Positions 52,499 through 62,785 of a DNA stretch of 64,000 nt are shown here, piece after piece. Numbering within the stretch: the first letter of the stretch is position 1; each line of letters opens with the position of its first letter. The DNA comes from Marivivens donghaensis (GTDB taxonomy: Bacteria > Pseudomonadota > Alphaproteobacteria > Rhodobacterales > Rhodobacteraceae): positions 186,001 to 250,000 of the forward strand of contig NZ_JAATOP010000002.1 in the NCBI RefSeq assembly GCF_011806565.1. Reading direction: 5' to 3'. The notes below the pieces were generated by a model that saw only the letters and a program-made list of their open reading frames with translations, did not search any database and was not told where the DNA came from. The position numbers and the translations under genes were made by a program.

Positions 52499-54022
52499 TT
52501 ATTCCGACGGTGGCCCTGCTTCGACCGGACCTTGCGGTTTACGGAGCAGGAACACGATCGGGATGACAGCGAGCGTCAGCAGCAACATCAGGAAGAAGTT
52601 GTCGAGGTAGGCGATCATCGCCGCCTGCTGCGTGACAAGGCCATCGGCAATCGTCATGAACGTCGGCTGGTGATTCAGCAGCAATGGCATCGCGTCGCGG
52701 ACCTGCGGTGACTGCGCGGTGATCTGGGTCGCCAGCGACTCGTGGTTGACCACCATCATCCGCGACAGGACTGCCGTCACAATAGAGATGCCCGCACCCG
52801 AACCGACGTTGCGGATCAGGCTGAACATCGACGTCGCATCGCCTCGCAAATTCTGCGGCAAGGTGGCGAAGGCTAGCGTCGACAGCGGAACAAAGACGAA
52901 CCCGAGGCCAAAGCCCTGAATGACGCCCGTCCAGATGATCGGATGCGAGTCCATCTGAAGGTCGAAACCCGTCATCAGATGCAGCGACCACGCGGTCAGC
53001 AGCACACCGAACATCACCAAGGCGCGCGGGTCGAATTTGGACACCAAACGCCCGACGACGATCATCGACAGCATGGTCCCGACGCCGCGAGGCGCCATCA
53101 CGAGGCCCGTCTCGATCACCGGATACCCCATCAACCGCTGAAGCAGCGGCGGAAGCAGGGCGAGGCCGGAGAACATGGTCAGACCGACGACAAAGATAAA
53201 CAGTGATCCCATCGCGAAGTTGCGGTCGTTAAAGATGCGCAGGTTCACGAACGGATCGTCAGAACCGAGGCTGTGGATCACGAACGCCCAGATGCCGGAG
53301 ACGGTCAGTGCTGCGTAGATCCAGATCTCGGTCGACTCGAACCAGTCCACGCTCTCGCCACGGTCGAGCATCATCTGAAGCGCGCCGATACCAATCGCGA
53401 GCAGCGCAAAGCCCATGAAGTCAAAGCGCCGCTCGCGAGTCTCCTCTTGGGGTAGGAATGCAAGCACCCCGAAGAGAGCGATAATGCCGACGGGCAGGTT
53501 GATCAGGAACACGTAGCGCCAGTTGAAGACCTCGGTCAGATAGCCGCCAAGGGTCGGGCCGACGATGGGGCCGACCATGATGCCTGCGCCATAAATCGCC
53601 ATTGCCTGCCCGATCCGCTCGCGCGGGTTGATGTCTAGCAGCAGCGACTGCGCCATCGGAATGAGCATCGCGCCGCAGACGCCCTGCATCATGCGGAAGA
53701 CGACCATCTCGGGCAGGCTGCTCGCCAGACCGCACAGCAGCGAAAACAGGGTGAAGCCCGCAATCGCGCCGACCATCACGCGGCGGCGGCCAAGGCGGTC
53801 TGCCGTCCAGCCCGTGAGCGGAGTCGCGATAGCCGAGGCGACGATGTAGGAGGTCAGGACCCAAGTGATCTCGGACTGGGTTGCGCCGAGGCTCGCCGCC
53901 ATGTGCGGCAAAGCCACGTTCGCAATCGTCGTGTCGAGCACCTGCATGATGGTCGCCACCATGATGGAAGCGGTCAGCCAACCAGGCGCCGGAACGACGA
54001 ACGCCGGTTTGGAAAAGCTCAT
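52499..54022 (-). CDS. DHA2-family (EmrB type) MFS multidrug transporter
   Basis: A 507-residue inner-membrane antiporter with 14 predicted helices. The motif LDTTIANVALPHMAASLGATQSEITWVLTSYIVASAI is the usual DHA2 helix-1 region, and WTADRLGRRRVM is MFS motif A. It pumps drugs through an EmrA-type adaptor and an outer-membrane channel. The ATG overlaps the adaptor stop. No TolC gene is nearby. Confidence 0.94.
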   Translation of the reverse strand: MSFSKPAFVVPAPGWLTASIMVATIMQVLDTTIANVALPHMAASLGATQSEITWVLTSYIVASAIATPLTGWTADRLGRRRVMVGAIAGFTLFSLLCGLASSLPEMVVFRMMQGVCGAMLIPMAQSLLLDINPRERIGQAMAIYGAGIMVGPIVGPTLGGYLTEVFNWRYVFLINLPVGIIALFGVLAFLPQEETRERRFDFMGFALLAIGIGALQMMLDRGESVDWFESTEIWIYAALTVSGIWAFVIHSLGSDDPFVNLRIFNDRNFAMGSLFIFVVGLTMFSGLALLPPLLQRLMGYPVIETGLVMAPRGVGTMLSMIVVGRLVSKFDPRALVMFGVLLTAWSLHLMTGFDLQMDSHPIIWTGVIQGFGLGFVFVPLSTLAFATLPQNLRGDATSMFSLIRNVGSGAGISIVTAVLSRMMVVNHESLATQITAQSPQVRDAMPLLLNHQPTFMTIADGLVTQQAAMIAYLDNFFLMLLLTLAVIPIVFLLRKPQGPVEAGPPSE

Positions 54023-55098
54023 AGCATTTCGTCCAGACGCGATGCGCCGGTGTCGACCGAAACATGCGCGCTCATACCGTCACGCAGCAGGCCATCGGGG
54101 GCGTCGTCAAGCTTGATACGGACAGCGAGACGCTGCACGACCTTCACCCAGTTGCCCGTCGCGTTCTGTGCGGGGATCAGCGAGAACTGCGAGCCGGTGG
54201 CCGAGTTGAAGCTCTCGACCGTGCCGTGCAGTTTGAGGTCGGGATAGGCGTCGATTTCGACCTCGACCTCTTGGCCGATTTCGATGCCGTCGAGCTGTGT
54301 TTCCTTGAAGTTCGCCTGAATCCACGTGTCCGAGGAATTCACGAGCGTCGCGGCTTGCGTTCCCGCACCGAGGAACTGACCGACATTCAGGCTTTCGATC
54401 TGCGAAACTGTACCCGAGCTCGGAGCGACGACTTCGGTATGTGCGAGGTTGCGCTGCGCTGCATCACGGCTTGCCAGAGCTGCGCGGACCGAAGGCATAT
54501 CATCGGTTTCGGTCTCGGGATTGCCGCTGAGAGCTGCTGCTGCGGCCTCAAGCTGGCGCTGGGCGACGTTGACGTTGTTGCGGGCCGAACGCTCTGCAAC
54601 AGTCGTTTGGTCAAGCTGCGCCGCCGTGCCGACCCCGCGGTCGGTGAGCTGTTGCTGACGTTCCAGCTCACGTTCTTGGACGTTCAGAATGCCCTGCGCC
54701 GCCTCCAGTTGGGCTGCCGCAGTGGCGTGGCTGGCGCGAAGCTGCGCCACTTGCAGACGGGCGGCCGAGAGCGATGCTTCGGCCTGATCCAGCGCGATTT
54801 CATATGGGACCGGATCGATGCGGAACAGCACATCGCCCGCTTGGACGATCTGGTTCTCGTCGATGTCGACCTCGATCACACGGCCGCTCTGATCTGCGGA
54901 CACAGAAATCATCGGCTGGTGGATATAGGCGTTGTCGGTAGTGATGTAGCGCCCGCCGGTCGCCCAGTAGTACCCTGCGCCCACGAGGATGAGGGCGGGG
55001 ACGGCCATCATCAGTGCGCGGCGGCGACCTTTGCCGGCCTTTTTCGGGGTCGGTGTAGTAGCGTCCGCAGCTTCGATCTTGTTGGTTTCTGCGTTCAT
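54019..55098 (-). CDS. EmrA-type periplasmic adaptor (HlyD family)
   Basis: 359 residues. A Lys/Arg-rich N-terminus precedes one membrane helix (RRALMMAVPALILVGAGYYWA). The lipoyl-like half follows (YITTDNAYIHQPMISVSADQSGRVIEV), then a coiled-coil hairpin (about 100-210) and the beta-barrel (IQANFKETQLDGIEIGQEVEVEID). It links the MFS pump to an outer-membrane channel. Middle gene of marR-emrA-emrB. Confidence 0.94.
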   Translation of the reverse strand: MNAETNKIEAADATTPTPKKAGKGRRRALMMAVPALILVGAGYYWATGGRYITTDNAYIHQPMISVSADQSGRVIEVDIDENQIVQAGDVLFRIDPVPYEIALDQAEASLSAARLQVAQLRASHATAAAQLEAAQGILNVQERELERQQQLTDRGVGTAAQLDQTTVAERSARNNVNVAQRQLEAAAAALSGNPETETDDMPSVRAALASRDAAQRNLAHTEVVAPSSGTVSQIESLNVGQFLGAGTQAATLVNSSDTWIQANFKETQLDGIEIGQEVEVEIDAYPDLKLHGTVESFNSATGSQFSLIPAQNATGNWVKVVQRLAVRIKLDDAPDGLLRDGMSAHVSVDTGASRLDEML

Positions 55099-55112
55099 TT
55101 TCTGTCCTGTCG

Positions 55113-55532
55113 TTAGAGCTTGCCGCCCAGATTTTGAATAATGCGGGTCAATGCCCGCTCCATCACGGCAAGGTCTTCTGCGGAGACACCTTCGAATACT
55201 TCTTCGAAGACACCTTCGCTAATCGCTTTCATTAATTCTGATTTGGTTTTGCCTGCTTCGGTGAGTTCGAGCACCTTTGCGCGGCTGTCGTCGGGATCGT
55301 TGGTCCGGCTGATCAAACCCGCCGTTTCCATTCGGTCGGCCAGATCGCTGATGGTCATCGGCGAAGCTTGAAGTGCTGCACAGAGTTCCACCTGACGGAT
55401 CGGGCCGAACCGTTTGAGCATCCCCAAAGCCCGCCACTGGTTCATGGTCAGATTCTGCGGACGCGCTTCTTTCTCGAAGCGGCGCTTCATGAGCGTGTAG
55501 GCCTCGTGGAGGATAATCGGGAGAGGTTTCAT
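55113..55532 (-). CDS. MarR-family regulator of the efflux operon
   Basis: 139 residues with a winged-helix core: LTMNQWRALGMLKRFGPIRQVELCAALQASPMTISDLADRMETAGLISRTNDPDDSRAKVLELTEAGKTK, including the DxRxK wing. It likely represses its own operon and is relieved by a ligand. It is first in the operon, 14 bases from emrA. Confidence 0.92.
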   Translation of the reverse strand: MKPLPIILHEAYTLMKRRFEKEARPQNLTMNQWRALGMLKRFGPIRQVELCAALQASPMTISDLADRMETAGLISRTNDPDDSRAKVLELTEAGKTKSELMKAISEGVFEEVFEGVSAEDLAVMERALTRIIQNLGGKL

Positions 55533-55555
55533 GAGATCTGCCAGTTAACTACGAA

Positions 55556-55584
55556 CCCTGATAATATAGGTCCGTATAATTGCA
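55556..55584 (-). promoter_or_regulatory. marR promoter/operator region
   Basis: An AT-rich imperfect palindrome, AATATAGGTCCGTATAATT (55563-55581), lies about 30 bases upstream of the marR start and overlaps a plausible -10. On the leftward strand TTGCAA at its far end could be the -35. Size and place suit a MarR operator. Confidence 0.4.
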
Positions 55585-55646
55585 ACGGCGAAATATGTTT
55601 CTGCATGTGCATTGATGCAGAAAGAGGTGCAATTTTCGGCAGGGGA

Positions 55647-55705
55647 GGGGGCGCTGCCCCCGCGGCTTTGCCGCTCCCCCGGGATATTTTTATCAGAATG
55701 AAGGG
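55647..55705. repeat. GC-rich palindromic element, copy 2
   Basis: GGGGGC.CTGCCCCC plus GCGGCTT.GCCGC, then CTCCCCCGGGATATTTTTATCAGAATGAAGGG. It nearly matches the copy at 45670-45715, and its tail matches 1610-1622. It directly abuts the stop codon of the UbiH-family gene. Confidence 0.85.
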
Positions 55706-56923
55706 TCAGTCGCGCATGAGGCTGGGGAGGTCGCCGGTGAGGCCGGCGGCTTCGCGGACGAAGTTGCGGCGCAGGCCGGGGACTGCGTTGACCATGCCCA
55801 TGCCGAAGTCTCGGACCGAACGGAGAACCGGATTGTCGTTCGAGAACAACTTGTTGAAGGTGTCCGTCGCGAGGGCGAGAGTTGCTGTGTCGAAGCGGCG
55901 CCATTGCTGGTAGCGGGCGAGGACTTGGGGCGCGCCGATGTCCTGTCCGGTCTGGTGCGCCTCTTTGAGGACGTCGGCGAGTGCGGCGATATCGCGGAGG
56001 CCCGCGTTGAGGCCCTGACCGGCGATGGGGTGCATTCCGTGGGCGGCGTCTCCGACGAGGGCCACACGATCGGCGATGAACGAATTGGCGAGCGTGAGGT
56101 TCAGCGGGTAGCTGAAGCGCTTACCTTCAAGTTCGAGGTCGCCAAGGAAACTGCCGAAGGCGGGCTTGAGCGCTTCGAGGAAAGCGTCGTCGTCCATGGC
56201 CATGCATTCCTTGGCGCGGGAGTCGGTTTCACTCCAGACAATCGAGGAGCGGTTGCCGTTGAGCGGCAGGATCGCAAGCGGGCCGTGCGGCATGAAGAAC
56301 TGGTGTGCGATGCCGCCGTTCGGTTTCTCGTGGGCGACAGCGCAGACGATGGCAGTCTGCCCGTAGGACCAGCCGGTGCGCTTGATCCCAGCGCGGGTAG
56401 CGGTGCCCGATTTACGGCCATCGCAGCCGACGATGAGCGATGCGGTCAGCGTTTTTCCGGACGCCAACGTGACGCTCGCGCCTCGCGGGTCGGTGGTCTG
56501 CGAAACCACGGTTTCGGGCGCATAGACCGTGATGTTCGGATCGTTCTCCAGCGCATTGACGAAGGCTGGGCGGAGGTGGCGGTCCTCGACCATGAAGCCC
56601 ATCGGGCCTTCTTCGATTTCGGCGTGGTCGAAGTGCATCATCCACGGCGCGGGGCCTTGGCCTGCGACGCCGTCAGTGACTTTGATTTCCAACATCGGGC
56701 AGGCGTGCGCGGCGATACTGTTCCAGATACCGATCCCTTTGAGCAGGCGCTGCGACGCGAGAGCCAGCGCATAGGCGCGGCCGTCGAATGCAGGGTCCTT
56801 GTAGGTTTCGAGCCGAACGGTGTCGATTACTCCCACGCTGAAACCCGCGCGGGACGCAGCCAAAGCAAGTGCGGGGCCGTTCAGGGCGCCGCCGACGATC
56901 AGGATATCATGGTCGAGTGTCAT
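55706..56923 (-). CDS. UbiH/UbiF-family FAD-dependent hydroxylase
   Basis: 405 residues. FAD motifs are DILIVGGALNGPALALAASRAGFSVGVID (glycine-rich), ASLIVGCDGRKSG and VALVGDAAHGMHPIAGQGLNAGLRD. It should hydroxylate the ubiquinone ring at one position; which one cannot be read from sequence. ATG 56923 begins MTLDHD and excludes a 32-residue extension with no supporting signal. Divergent from the amidase gene. Confidence 0.92.
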   Translation of the reverse strand: MTLDHDILIVGGALNGPALALAASRAGFSVGVIDTVRLETYKDPAFDGRAYALALASQRLLKGIGIWNSIAAHACPMLEIKVTDGVAGQGPAPWMMHFDHAEIEEGPMGFMVEDRHLRPAFVNALENDPNITVYAPETVVSQTTDPRGASVTLASGKTLTASLIVGCDGRKSGTATRAGIKRTGWSYGQTAIVCAVAHEKPNGGIAHQFFMPHGPLAILPLNGNRSSIVWSETDSRAKECMAMDDDAFLEALKPAFGSFLGDLELEGKRFSYPLNLTLANSFIADRVALVGDAAHGMHPIAGQGLNAGLRDIAALADVLKEAHQTGQDIGAPQVLARYQQWRRFDTATLALATDTFNKLFSNDNPVLRSVRDFGMGMVNAVPGLRRNFVREAAGLTGDLPSLMRD

Positions 56924-57002
56924 GGCTCTGAATATGGCTGCTTGAACGGGATTGTCCATGCGACATCGGCTCGCTAGCTTTGCGCCGAACAAGGAGACCT
57001 GC

Positions 57003-58328
57003 ATGGATAACTTACGCAAGCTGCCCGCAACTGAACTGGGACGCCTGATCGGTGCAGGGGAAGTCGATCCTGTCGAACTTACGCAAGCCTATCTGGATGC
57101 GATCGCGGCGAGCGAATTCGGGACGCGTATCTATGCTCGCCTCGCGCCGGAACGTGCGCTGAGCGAGGCGAAGGCGGCAGCGAAGCGTGCGAAAGTCGGC
57201 CAGCGGTTGTCGGCGCTCGACGGTGTGCCGGTTAGTTGGAAGGACCTTTTTGACACGGCTGGTACTGCGACTGAAGCAGGCACGCTCTACATGGAGGGCC
57301 GCGTGCCGGACGAGGATGCGGCGGTGCTCAAGCGCGCCACGGCGTTGGGGCTGGTCTGTCTGGGCAAGACGCATATGACCGAGATTGCGTTCAGTGGATT
57401 GGGCCTGAACCCGAAGACCGAGACGCCGCCCTGCGTCAATGACCATGACGCGGTTGCGGGCGGGTCGTCGTCGGGTGCGGCCACGTCGGTCGCGTTTGGC
57501 CTTGCCGCTGCGGCGGTCGGGTCGGACACGGGCGGGTCGGTGCGTACGCCGAGCGTCTGGAACGATCTGGTGGGGCTGAAAACGACGCATGGGCTTTTGT
57601 CGCTGGACGGCGTCGTGCCGCTTTGCAAGACATTCGACACCGTGGGGCCGCTTTGCCGGACGGTGGAGGACACCGCCGCGATGCTTCATGCGCTCGGTGG
57701 CCCGCAGGCGGATCTGGGCGGCGCTGATCTACGGGGTGCGCGGTTTGCTGTTCTCGATACAATTGTCATGGACGATCTGGAGGCCTCCGTTGCAGGGGCT
57801 TTCGATGCTGCGGTGAAAGCGCTAGAGGCTGCCGGTGCGACAGTTGAGCGTATAAGCTTCCCCCGCTTGACCGAAGCCTATGATATGGCGGGCATTCTCT
57901 ACACCTCTGACGCCTATTCCTACTGGGGTAAGACTATCGAGGCTGCGCCAGAGAAGATGTTCCATCAGATCCTCAAGCGTATCCGTCCCGGTGGCGATTT
58001 CCTCGCTGCCGATTACATCGCCGCGTGGGAGCGCTTGGGTGAAATCCGCAATGCCTATCACGCCGCAATGGCTGGCTATGATGCGGTGATCATGCCGACC
58101 GTGCCGATGCTGCCGCCCAACGCTAAGCGGCTGGAGGACGACAGCGATTATTTCGTTGCCGAAAACTTGCGTGCGCTGCGCAATACCCGTGTTGCAAACC
58201 TGATGGGCGGATGTGCGCTGACGATCCCGACGGGCGCGCCGTCGACGGGTATCATGCTCAATCTGCCTCCGATGCAGGAAGGAAAATTGCTGCGCGTGGG
58301 GGCGGCGGTCGAAAAGGCGCTTGGCTGA
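57003..58328 (+). CDS. amidase signature family enzyme
   Basis: 441 residues. The Ser-cisSer-Lys triad is seen in PVSWKDLFDTAG (Lys), AGGSSSGAATSVA (cis-Ser) and GSDTGGSVRTPS (nucleophile Ser). It hydrolyses an amide, but the C-terminal specificity region gives no clear substrate. ATG 57003 has AAGGAGA upstream. Length suits a stand-alone amidase rather than GatA, whose conserved subunit-contact parts are missing. Confidence 0.9.
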   Translation: MDNLRKLPATELGRLIGAGEVDPVELTQAYLDAIAASEFGTRIYARLAPERALSEAKAAAKRAKVGQRLSALDGVPVSWKDLFDTAGTATEAGTLYMEGRVPDEDAAVLKRATALGLVCLGKTHMTEIAFSGLGLNPKTETPPCVNDHDAVAGGSSSGAATSVAFGLAAAAVGSDTGGSVRTPSVWNDLVGLKTTHGLLSLDGVVPLCKTFDTVGPLCRTVEDTAAMLHALGGPQADLGGADLRGARFAVLDTIVMDDLEASVAGAFDAAVKALEAAGATVERISFPRLTEAYDMAGILYTSDAYSYWGKTIEAAPEKMFHQILKRIRPGGDFLAADYIAAWERLGEIRNAYHAAMAGYDAVIMPTVPMLPPNAKRLEDDSDYFVAENLRALRNTRVANLMGGCALTIPTGAPSTGIMLNLPPMQEGKLLRVGAAVEKALG

Positions 58329-58450
58329 AAAGACACAATCAGAAGGATAGGCCCGCCCGAGAAAGGCCGTTTTTCTGGACACCGCCCATTATCTTTGGCT
58401 AAATCAGGACCAAACGGGACGACAATGATCCCGTAACCTTGAGGCAGCCA

Positions 58451-59629
58451 ATGGAATATCCCGAGCGGTTTTCGAACCTGTCGGACTACGCGTTTCCGCG
58501 TTTGCGGAAGCTTCTCGACGTCCATGAACCGGGTGGAGACCCGATCCCGCTGACTATCGGCGAGCCTCAACACGCCTTCCCCGAATGGGTCGGAGACGTG
58601 ATTGCCGAGAGTATCTCGGGCTTCAATAAATACCCTCCGAACGATGGATCGCCCGCTCTGCTCGAAGCGATTTCGCGCTGGATCGGCCAGCGTTTCAATG
58701 TCTCCGTGGATGAAGACTGCATCATGGCGCTGAACGGCACCCGCGAGGGGCTCTACAACGCGGCTATGGCGCTTTGTCCCGAAACGAAGCGGGGCAAGAC
58801 GCCGGTCGTTCTGATCCCGAACCCGTTCTATCAGGTCTATATGATCGCCGCGATTTCGGTCGGGGCGGAGCGTGTGTTTGTCCCCGCCGATGCCGAAAAC
58901 GGCTTCCTGCCTGACTACACCAGCGTGCCTGCGGACATTCTGGACCGCACCGCGATTGCCTATATCTGCACGCCGTCGAACCCGCAGGGTGCCGTGGCGA
59001 GCCACGAATATTGGCGTCAGCTTATCGCGCTGGCCGAAAAGCACGATTTCCGCATTTTCGCGGACGAATGCTATTCGGAAATTTACCGTGAAGACGCGCC
59101 TGTCGGTGCCCTTGAAGTTGCTGCGGAAATGGGCGCGGACCCCGAGCGCGTCACGATTTTGCATTCGCTGTCCAAGCGGTCGAACCTTCCGGGTCTGCGC
59201 TCCGGCTTCGTGGCTGGCGGCCCCGAGTCGATCCGCCGTATCCGCCAGCTGCGTGCCTACTCCGGCGCGCCGCTGCCGCTGCCGATCCAGAAGGTGTCGA
59301 CCCGTGTTTGGTCCGACGAGGCGCACGTCATTGAAAACCGCGCGCTCTACAACGAGAAATTCAAGCTTGCCGAAACCATTCTGGGCGACGTGCCTGGCTA
59401 CCAGACACCCCAAGGCGGTTTCTTCCTCTGGCTACCAGTCGAGGATGGCGAAACAGCAACGCTGAAGCTCTGGCAGGAAACAGGCGTTCGCGTCCTGCCG
59501 GGCGGCTATCTGAGCCGCGAAGTGAACAATCAAAACCCCGGAAAGGGGTACATCAGGGTCGCAATGGTCGCCCCGACACAAGAGATGCAGCGCGGGCTCA
59601 CCCTGATCCGCGACTGCCTCTATGACTGA
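58451..59629 (+). CDS. dapC: PLP aminotransferase, probable N-succinyldiaminopimelate aminotransferase
   Basis: 392 residues, fold-type I. PLP Lys lies in [20 protein letters not shown]; also [35 protein letters not shown] and [14 protein letters not shown]. The match to alphaproteobacterial DapC (succinylase lysine/DAP pathway) is good. Related aspartate-family aminotransferases remain possible. ATG 58451 has GAGG upstream. It precedes ftsK by 14 bases. Confidence 0.85.
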   Translation: MEYPERFSNLSDYAFPRLRKLLDVHEPGGDPIPLTIGEPQHAFPEWVGDVIAESISGFNKYPPNDGSPALLEAISRWIGQRFNVSVDEDCIMALNGTREGLYNAAMALCPETKRGKTPVVLIPNPFYQVYMIAAISVGAERVFVPADAENGFLPDYTSVPADILDRTAIAYICTPSNPQGAVASHEYWRQLIALAEKHDFRIFADECYSEIYREDAPVGALEVAAEMGADPERVTILHSLSKRSNLPGLRSGFVAGGPESIRRIRQLRAYSGAPLPLPIQKVSTRVWSDEAHVIENRALYNEKFKLAETILGDVPGYQTPQGGFFLWLPVEDGETATLKLWQETGVRVLPGGYLSREVNNQNPGKGYIRVAMVAPTQEMQRGLTLIRDCLYD

Positions 59630-59643
59630 GGAAACGAGCAGGT

Positions 59644-62600
59644 ATGGCATTGTATTCGACACGACAGCGCGACCCGTTACTCGATAGCACGACACAGGCT
59701 GCGTTGGAAAAACGCAGTAAAGAATTGTTCGGCATCGGGCTGGTCATTCTCGGCACGTTGGCGGCTATGATGCTGTGGTCCTATTCGCCGGACGATCCGA
59801 ACTGGATGCTGGCGACGGATGCGCCTGTCCAGAACTGGTTGGGCCGCACCGGTGCGTCGATCGCCGCGCCGCTGATCATGGTGATCGGCAAGGCCGCATG
59901 GTGGATTCCGGTGCTGCTGTTCGCATGGGGTGTGCGGATGGGCCTGCATCAGGGCGGCGAGCGTGCGATGACGCGCCTTGTCTATTTCCCGCTGCCTATC
60001 GTTGTCGGCACCATCTGGGCCGCCACGCTGACACCTGGCGATGAATGGAGCCATGCTTTCGGTCTGGGCGGTATGCTCGGCAACACCGCGCTTGGCGTCA
60101 TCCTGTCCGTGATCCCTTCGAGCGATGTCGTTGCACTGGCCGGTGTGGGCATCGTTTCGGGCATTATCATGCTGGTGCTCGGTCTGTTCGTGGCCGGTTT
60201 CACCCGTCCTGAACTCGCGATGATCCGCCACAACGTCTTTATTGGCCTCGTGATGGGCTACAGCCTGCTGCTCCGTATCGCTGGTCGCGGTGCCGAAGCA
60301 TCGGTCCGCGCCGCGCAGAGCGGTTACGCAAACGTCCAGTCGCGCCGTGAAATGCGCGTGCAGCGTCCGGATGCGCATATGGAAGTGTTCGAGGACGACG
60401 ATCCCTACGATGTGCCGGTGGCCGCTCCGCGCGCCAGCCGGACTGCGTCGGTCGTCCGCCCCGTTGCCGCGCCGACCTATCAGATGCCGACCGTGGAGCC
60501 GCAGTACGACACCTATGTCGAGCCTGAGCAGCAGAGCCTGTTCGGCAAGCTGATGCCAGGTAAACTGCGCCGCAACCAAGCCAAGATCGAACCCGAACTG
60601 ATCGAGAACGAACCGCCGATGGCGGCGTTCACCGAAGAGCCGAGTGACGACCGCGTTCGCGCACGCATCGCCGATGCGATCCGCGCTCGTAAAGCTCCGG
60701 TCGAACAGGCCCCGCTGCCGCCGATCACCCGTGGCGCCGAAGGTGACGTGCGTATCGAGCCGACCCTCACCGCGGGTCGCGGCCCCCGTGCGCTCGTGGT
60801 CGAACCGCCGATGAGCCGCGCCCAGCAGCCCGCTGCACCGAGTGTCGCCGCGCCGATGCCGACAATCTCGGCTACGCGTGGTGCCGAGCCTGCACCCTTC
60901 GAAGAGCCGCTCTCGACCGTTGATTTCACCAGCGGCTGGGACGAGGTTCCGCCGATCGACGAGGCGGACGCCGACAATATCTTCACCGAAGTTCCGCTCG
61001 ATATGGAGCCGGAAGGCTACCAGCAGGCTTATGAGGCTGAGCCGGCCGTTGAGGAAACCCACGTCGAGCCGCGCCGCGTTGTTCCTGCAAAGACCATGAA
61101 GCGCTCGGTTCTACCGTCGAAGCCTGCAAAGCCCGAGCCGGCTTCGTCGCTTCACGCCGACTACGAAACTCCGCCGGTCGATCTGCTGCTCGATCCGGCA
61201 CAGATCGAGCGTCATCACCTTGCTGATGAAGAGCTCGAAGACAACGCGCGTATGCTGGAGTCGGTGCTGGAAGACTATGGTATCAAGGGCGAAATCGTCA
61301 GCGTGCGTCCGGGTCCGGTCGTCACCATGTACGAACTCGAACCCGCGCCGGGTCTGAAGGCGAGCCGTGTCATCGGCCTTGCCGACGATATCGCGCGTTC
61401 GATGTCCGCTCTGTCCGCGCGTGTTTCGACCGTTCCGGGGCGTTCGGTCATCGGTATCGAACTGCCGAACGACAAGCGCGAAAAGGTTGTCCTGCGCGAG
61501 ATCCTGAACAGCCGCGATTACAGCGACCCGAATTGCCGCCTGCCGCTCGCGCTGGGTAAAGACATCGGCGGCGAGTCCATCGTCGCCAACCTTGCCAAGA
61601 TGCCCCACCTGCTGATCGCGGGTACGACGGGTTCGGGTAAATCGGTTGCGATCAACACCATGATCCTGTCGCTCCTCTACCGCCTCACGCCGGAAGAGTG
61701 CCGCCTGATCATGATCGACCCGAAAATGCTCGAACTCTCCGTCTATGACGGCATTCCGCATCTGCTCTCCCCCGTTGTGACCGACCCGAAGAAAGCGGTC
61801 GTCGCGCTGAAATGGGTCGTGGGCGAGATGGAAGAGCGTTACCGCAAGATGTCCAAGATGGGCGTGCGGAACATAGAAGGCTACAACGGCCGCGTCCGTG
61901 ACGCGCTTGGCCGCGGCGAGATGTTCGAACGCACCGTCCAGACCGGCTTTGACGAGGAAACCGGCGATCCAATCTTCGAGACCGAAGAGCTGACCCCCGA
62001 AGCGATGCCGTACATCGTCGTTATCGTCGACGAAATGGCCGACCTGATGATGGTCGCGGGCAAGGAAATCGAAGCCTGTATTCAGCGGCTCGCGCAGATG
62101 GCCCGTGCGTCGGGTATCCACCTGATCATGGCCACGCAGCGCCCGTCGGTCGACGTCATCACCGGTACGATCAAGGCGAACTTCCCGACCCGTATCTCGT
62201 TCCAGGTCACCTCGAAAATCGACTCGCGCACCATTCTGGGCGAGCAGGGCGCTGAACAGCTGCTGGGTATGGGCGACATGCTCTACATGGCTGGCGGTGG
62301 TCGCGTGACCCGTATCCACGGTCCGTTCGTTTCGGACGAGGAGGTGGAAGAGATCGTGAACTACCTCAAGGCATTCGGTCCGCCGGAGTACATGTCGGGC
62401 GTTGTCGATGGTCCGGATGATGACCGTGCGAACGACATTGACGCGGTGCTCGGCCTCGGCGCTTCGGGTGGCAACACCGATACCGAAGATGCGCTCTATG
62501 ACACCGCCGTTGCGATCGTCATCAAGGACCGCAAATGCTCGACCTCGTACATCCAGCGCAAACTGGCGATCGGCTACAACAAGGCCGCGCGTCTGGTGGA

Positions 62601-62679
62601 GCAGATGGAAGACGAAGGCGTCGTGTCCGCCGCGAACCACGTCGGCAAACGAGAGATTCTGGTACCAGAACAACACTGA
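59644..62679 (+). CDS. ftsK: DNA translocase FtsK
   Basis: 1011 residues. Four or five membrane helices at the N-terminus anchor it at the septum. A Pro/Ala/Glu-rich linker (about 220-510) follows. The motor then has Walker [13 protein letters not shown] (about residue 660), Walker [18 protein letters not shown] and [13 protein letters not shown]. The gamma winged helix (about 945-1011, [31 protein letters not shown]) reads KOPS sites and activates XerCD at dif. Complete, with a terminator right after. Confidence 0.96.
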   Translation: MALYSTRQRDPLLDSTTQAALEKRSKELFGIGLVILGTLAAMMLWSYSPDDPNWMLATDAPVQNWLGRTGASIAAPLIMVIGKAAWWIPVLLFAWGVRMGLHQGGERAMTRLVYFPLPIVVGTIWAATLTPGDEWSHAFGLGGMLGNTALGVILSVIPSSDVVALAGVGIVSGIIMLVLGLFVAGFTRPELAMIRHNVFIGLVMGYSLLLRIAGRGAEASVRAAQSGYANVQSRREMRVQRPDAHMEVFEDDDPYDVPVAAPRASRTASVVRPVAAPTYQMPTVEPQYDTYVEPEQQSLFGKLMPGKLRRNQAKIEPELIENEPPMAAFTEEPSDDRVRARIADAIRARKAPVEQAPLPPITRGAEGDVRIEPTLTAGRGPRALVVEPPMSRAQQPAAPSVAAPMPTISATRGAEPAPFEEPLSTVDFTSGWDEVPPIDEADADNIFTEVPLDMEPEGYQQAYEAEPAVEETHVEPRRVVPAKTMKRSVLPSKPAKPEPASSLHADYETPPVDLLLDPAQIERHHLADEELEDNARMLESVLEDYGIKGEIVSVRPGPVVTMYELEPAPGLKASRVIGLADDIARSMSALSARVSTVPGRSVIGIELPNDKREKVVLREILNSRDYSDPNCRLPLALGKDIGGESIVANLAKMPHLLIAGTTGSGKSVAINTMILSLLYRLTPEECRLIMIDPKMLELSVYDGIPHLLSPVVTDPKKAVVALKWVVGEMEERYRKMSKMGVRNIEGYNGRVRDALGRGEMFERTVQTGFDEETGDPIFETEELTPEAMPYIVVIVDEMADLMMVAGKEIEACIQRLAQMARASGIHLIMATQRPSVDVITGTIKANFPTRISFQVTSKIDSRTILGEQGAEQLLGMGDMLYMAGGGRVTRIHGPFVSDEEVEEIVNYLKAFGPPEYMSGVVDGPDDDRANDIDAVLGLGASGGNTDTEDALYDTAVAIVIKDRKCSTSYIQRKLAIGYNKAARLVEQMEDEGVVSAANHVGKREILVPEQH

Positions 62680-62697
62680 CGTACCGTCATACAACCT

Positions 62698-62725
62698 AAA
62701 GGCCCCCTCGTGGGGCCTTTATATT
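62698..62725 (+). terminator. Rho-independent terminator of ftsK
   Basis: AAAGGCCCC-CTCGT-GGGGCCTTT, a nine-pair stem, then ATATT. The A run on the left and T run on the right could let it work in both directions. Confidence 0.88.
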
Positions 62726-62785
62726 GAATAACAATCTGCCGTTAAGCATATGGAAGCTTCATCCTAGAATGCGCACGGTGGAAAA

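Noticed and set aside
61111-62694. A 527-residue open frame opposite the ftsK motor region
   Set aside because: It is a shadow of a GC-rich gene; sense-strand motifs are unmistakable.
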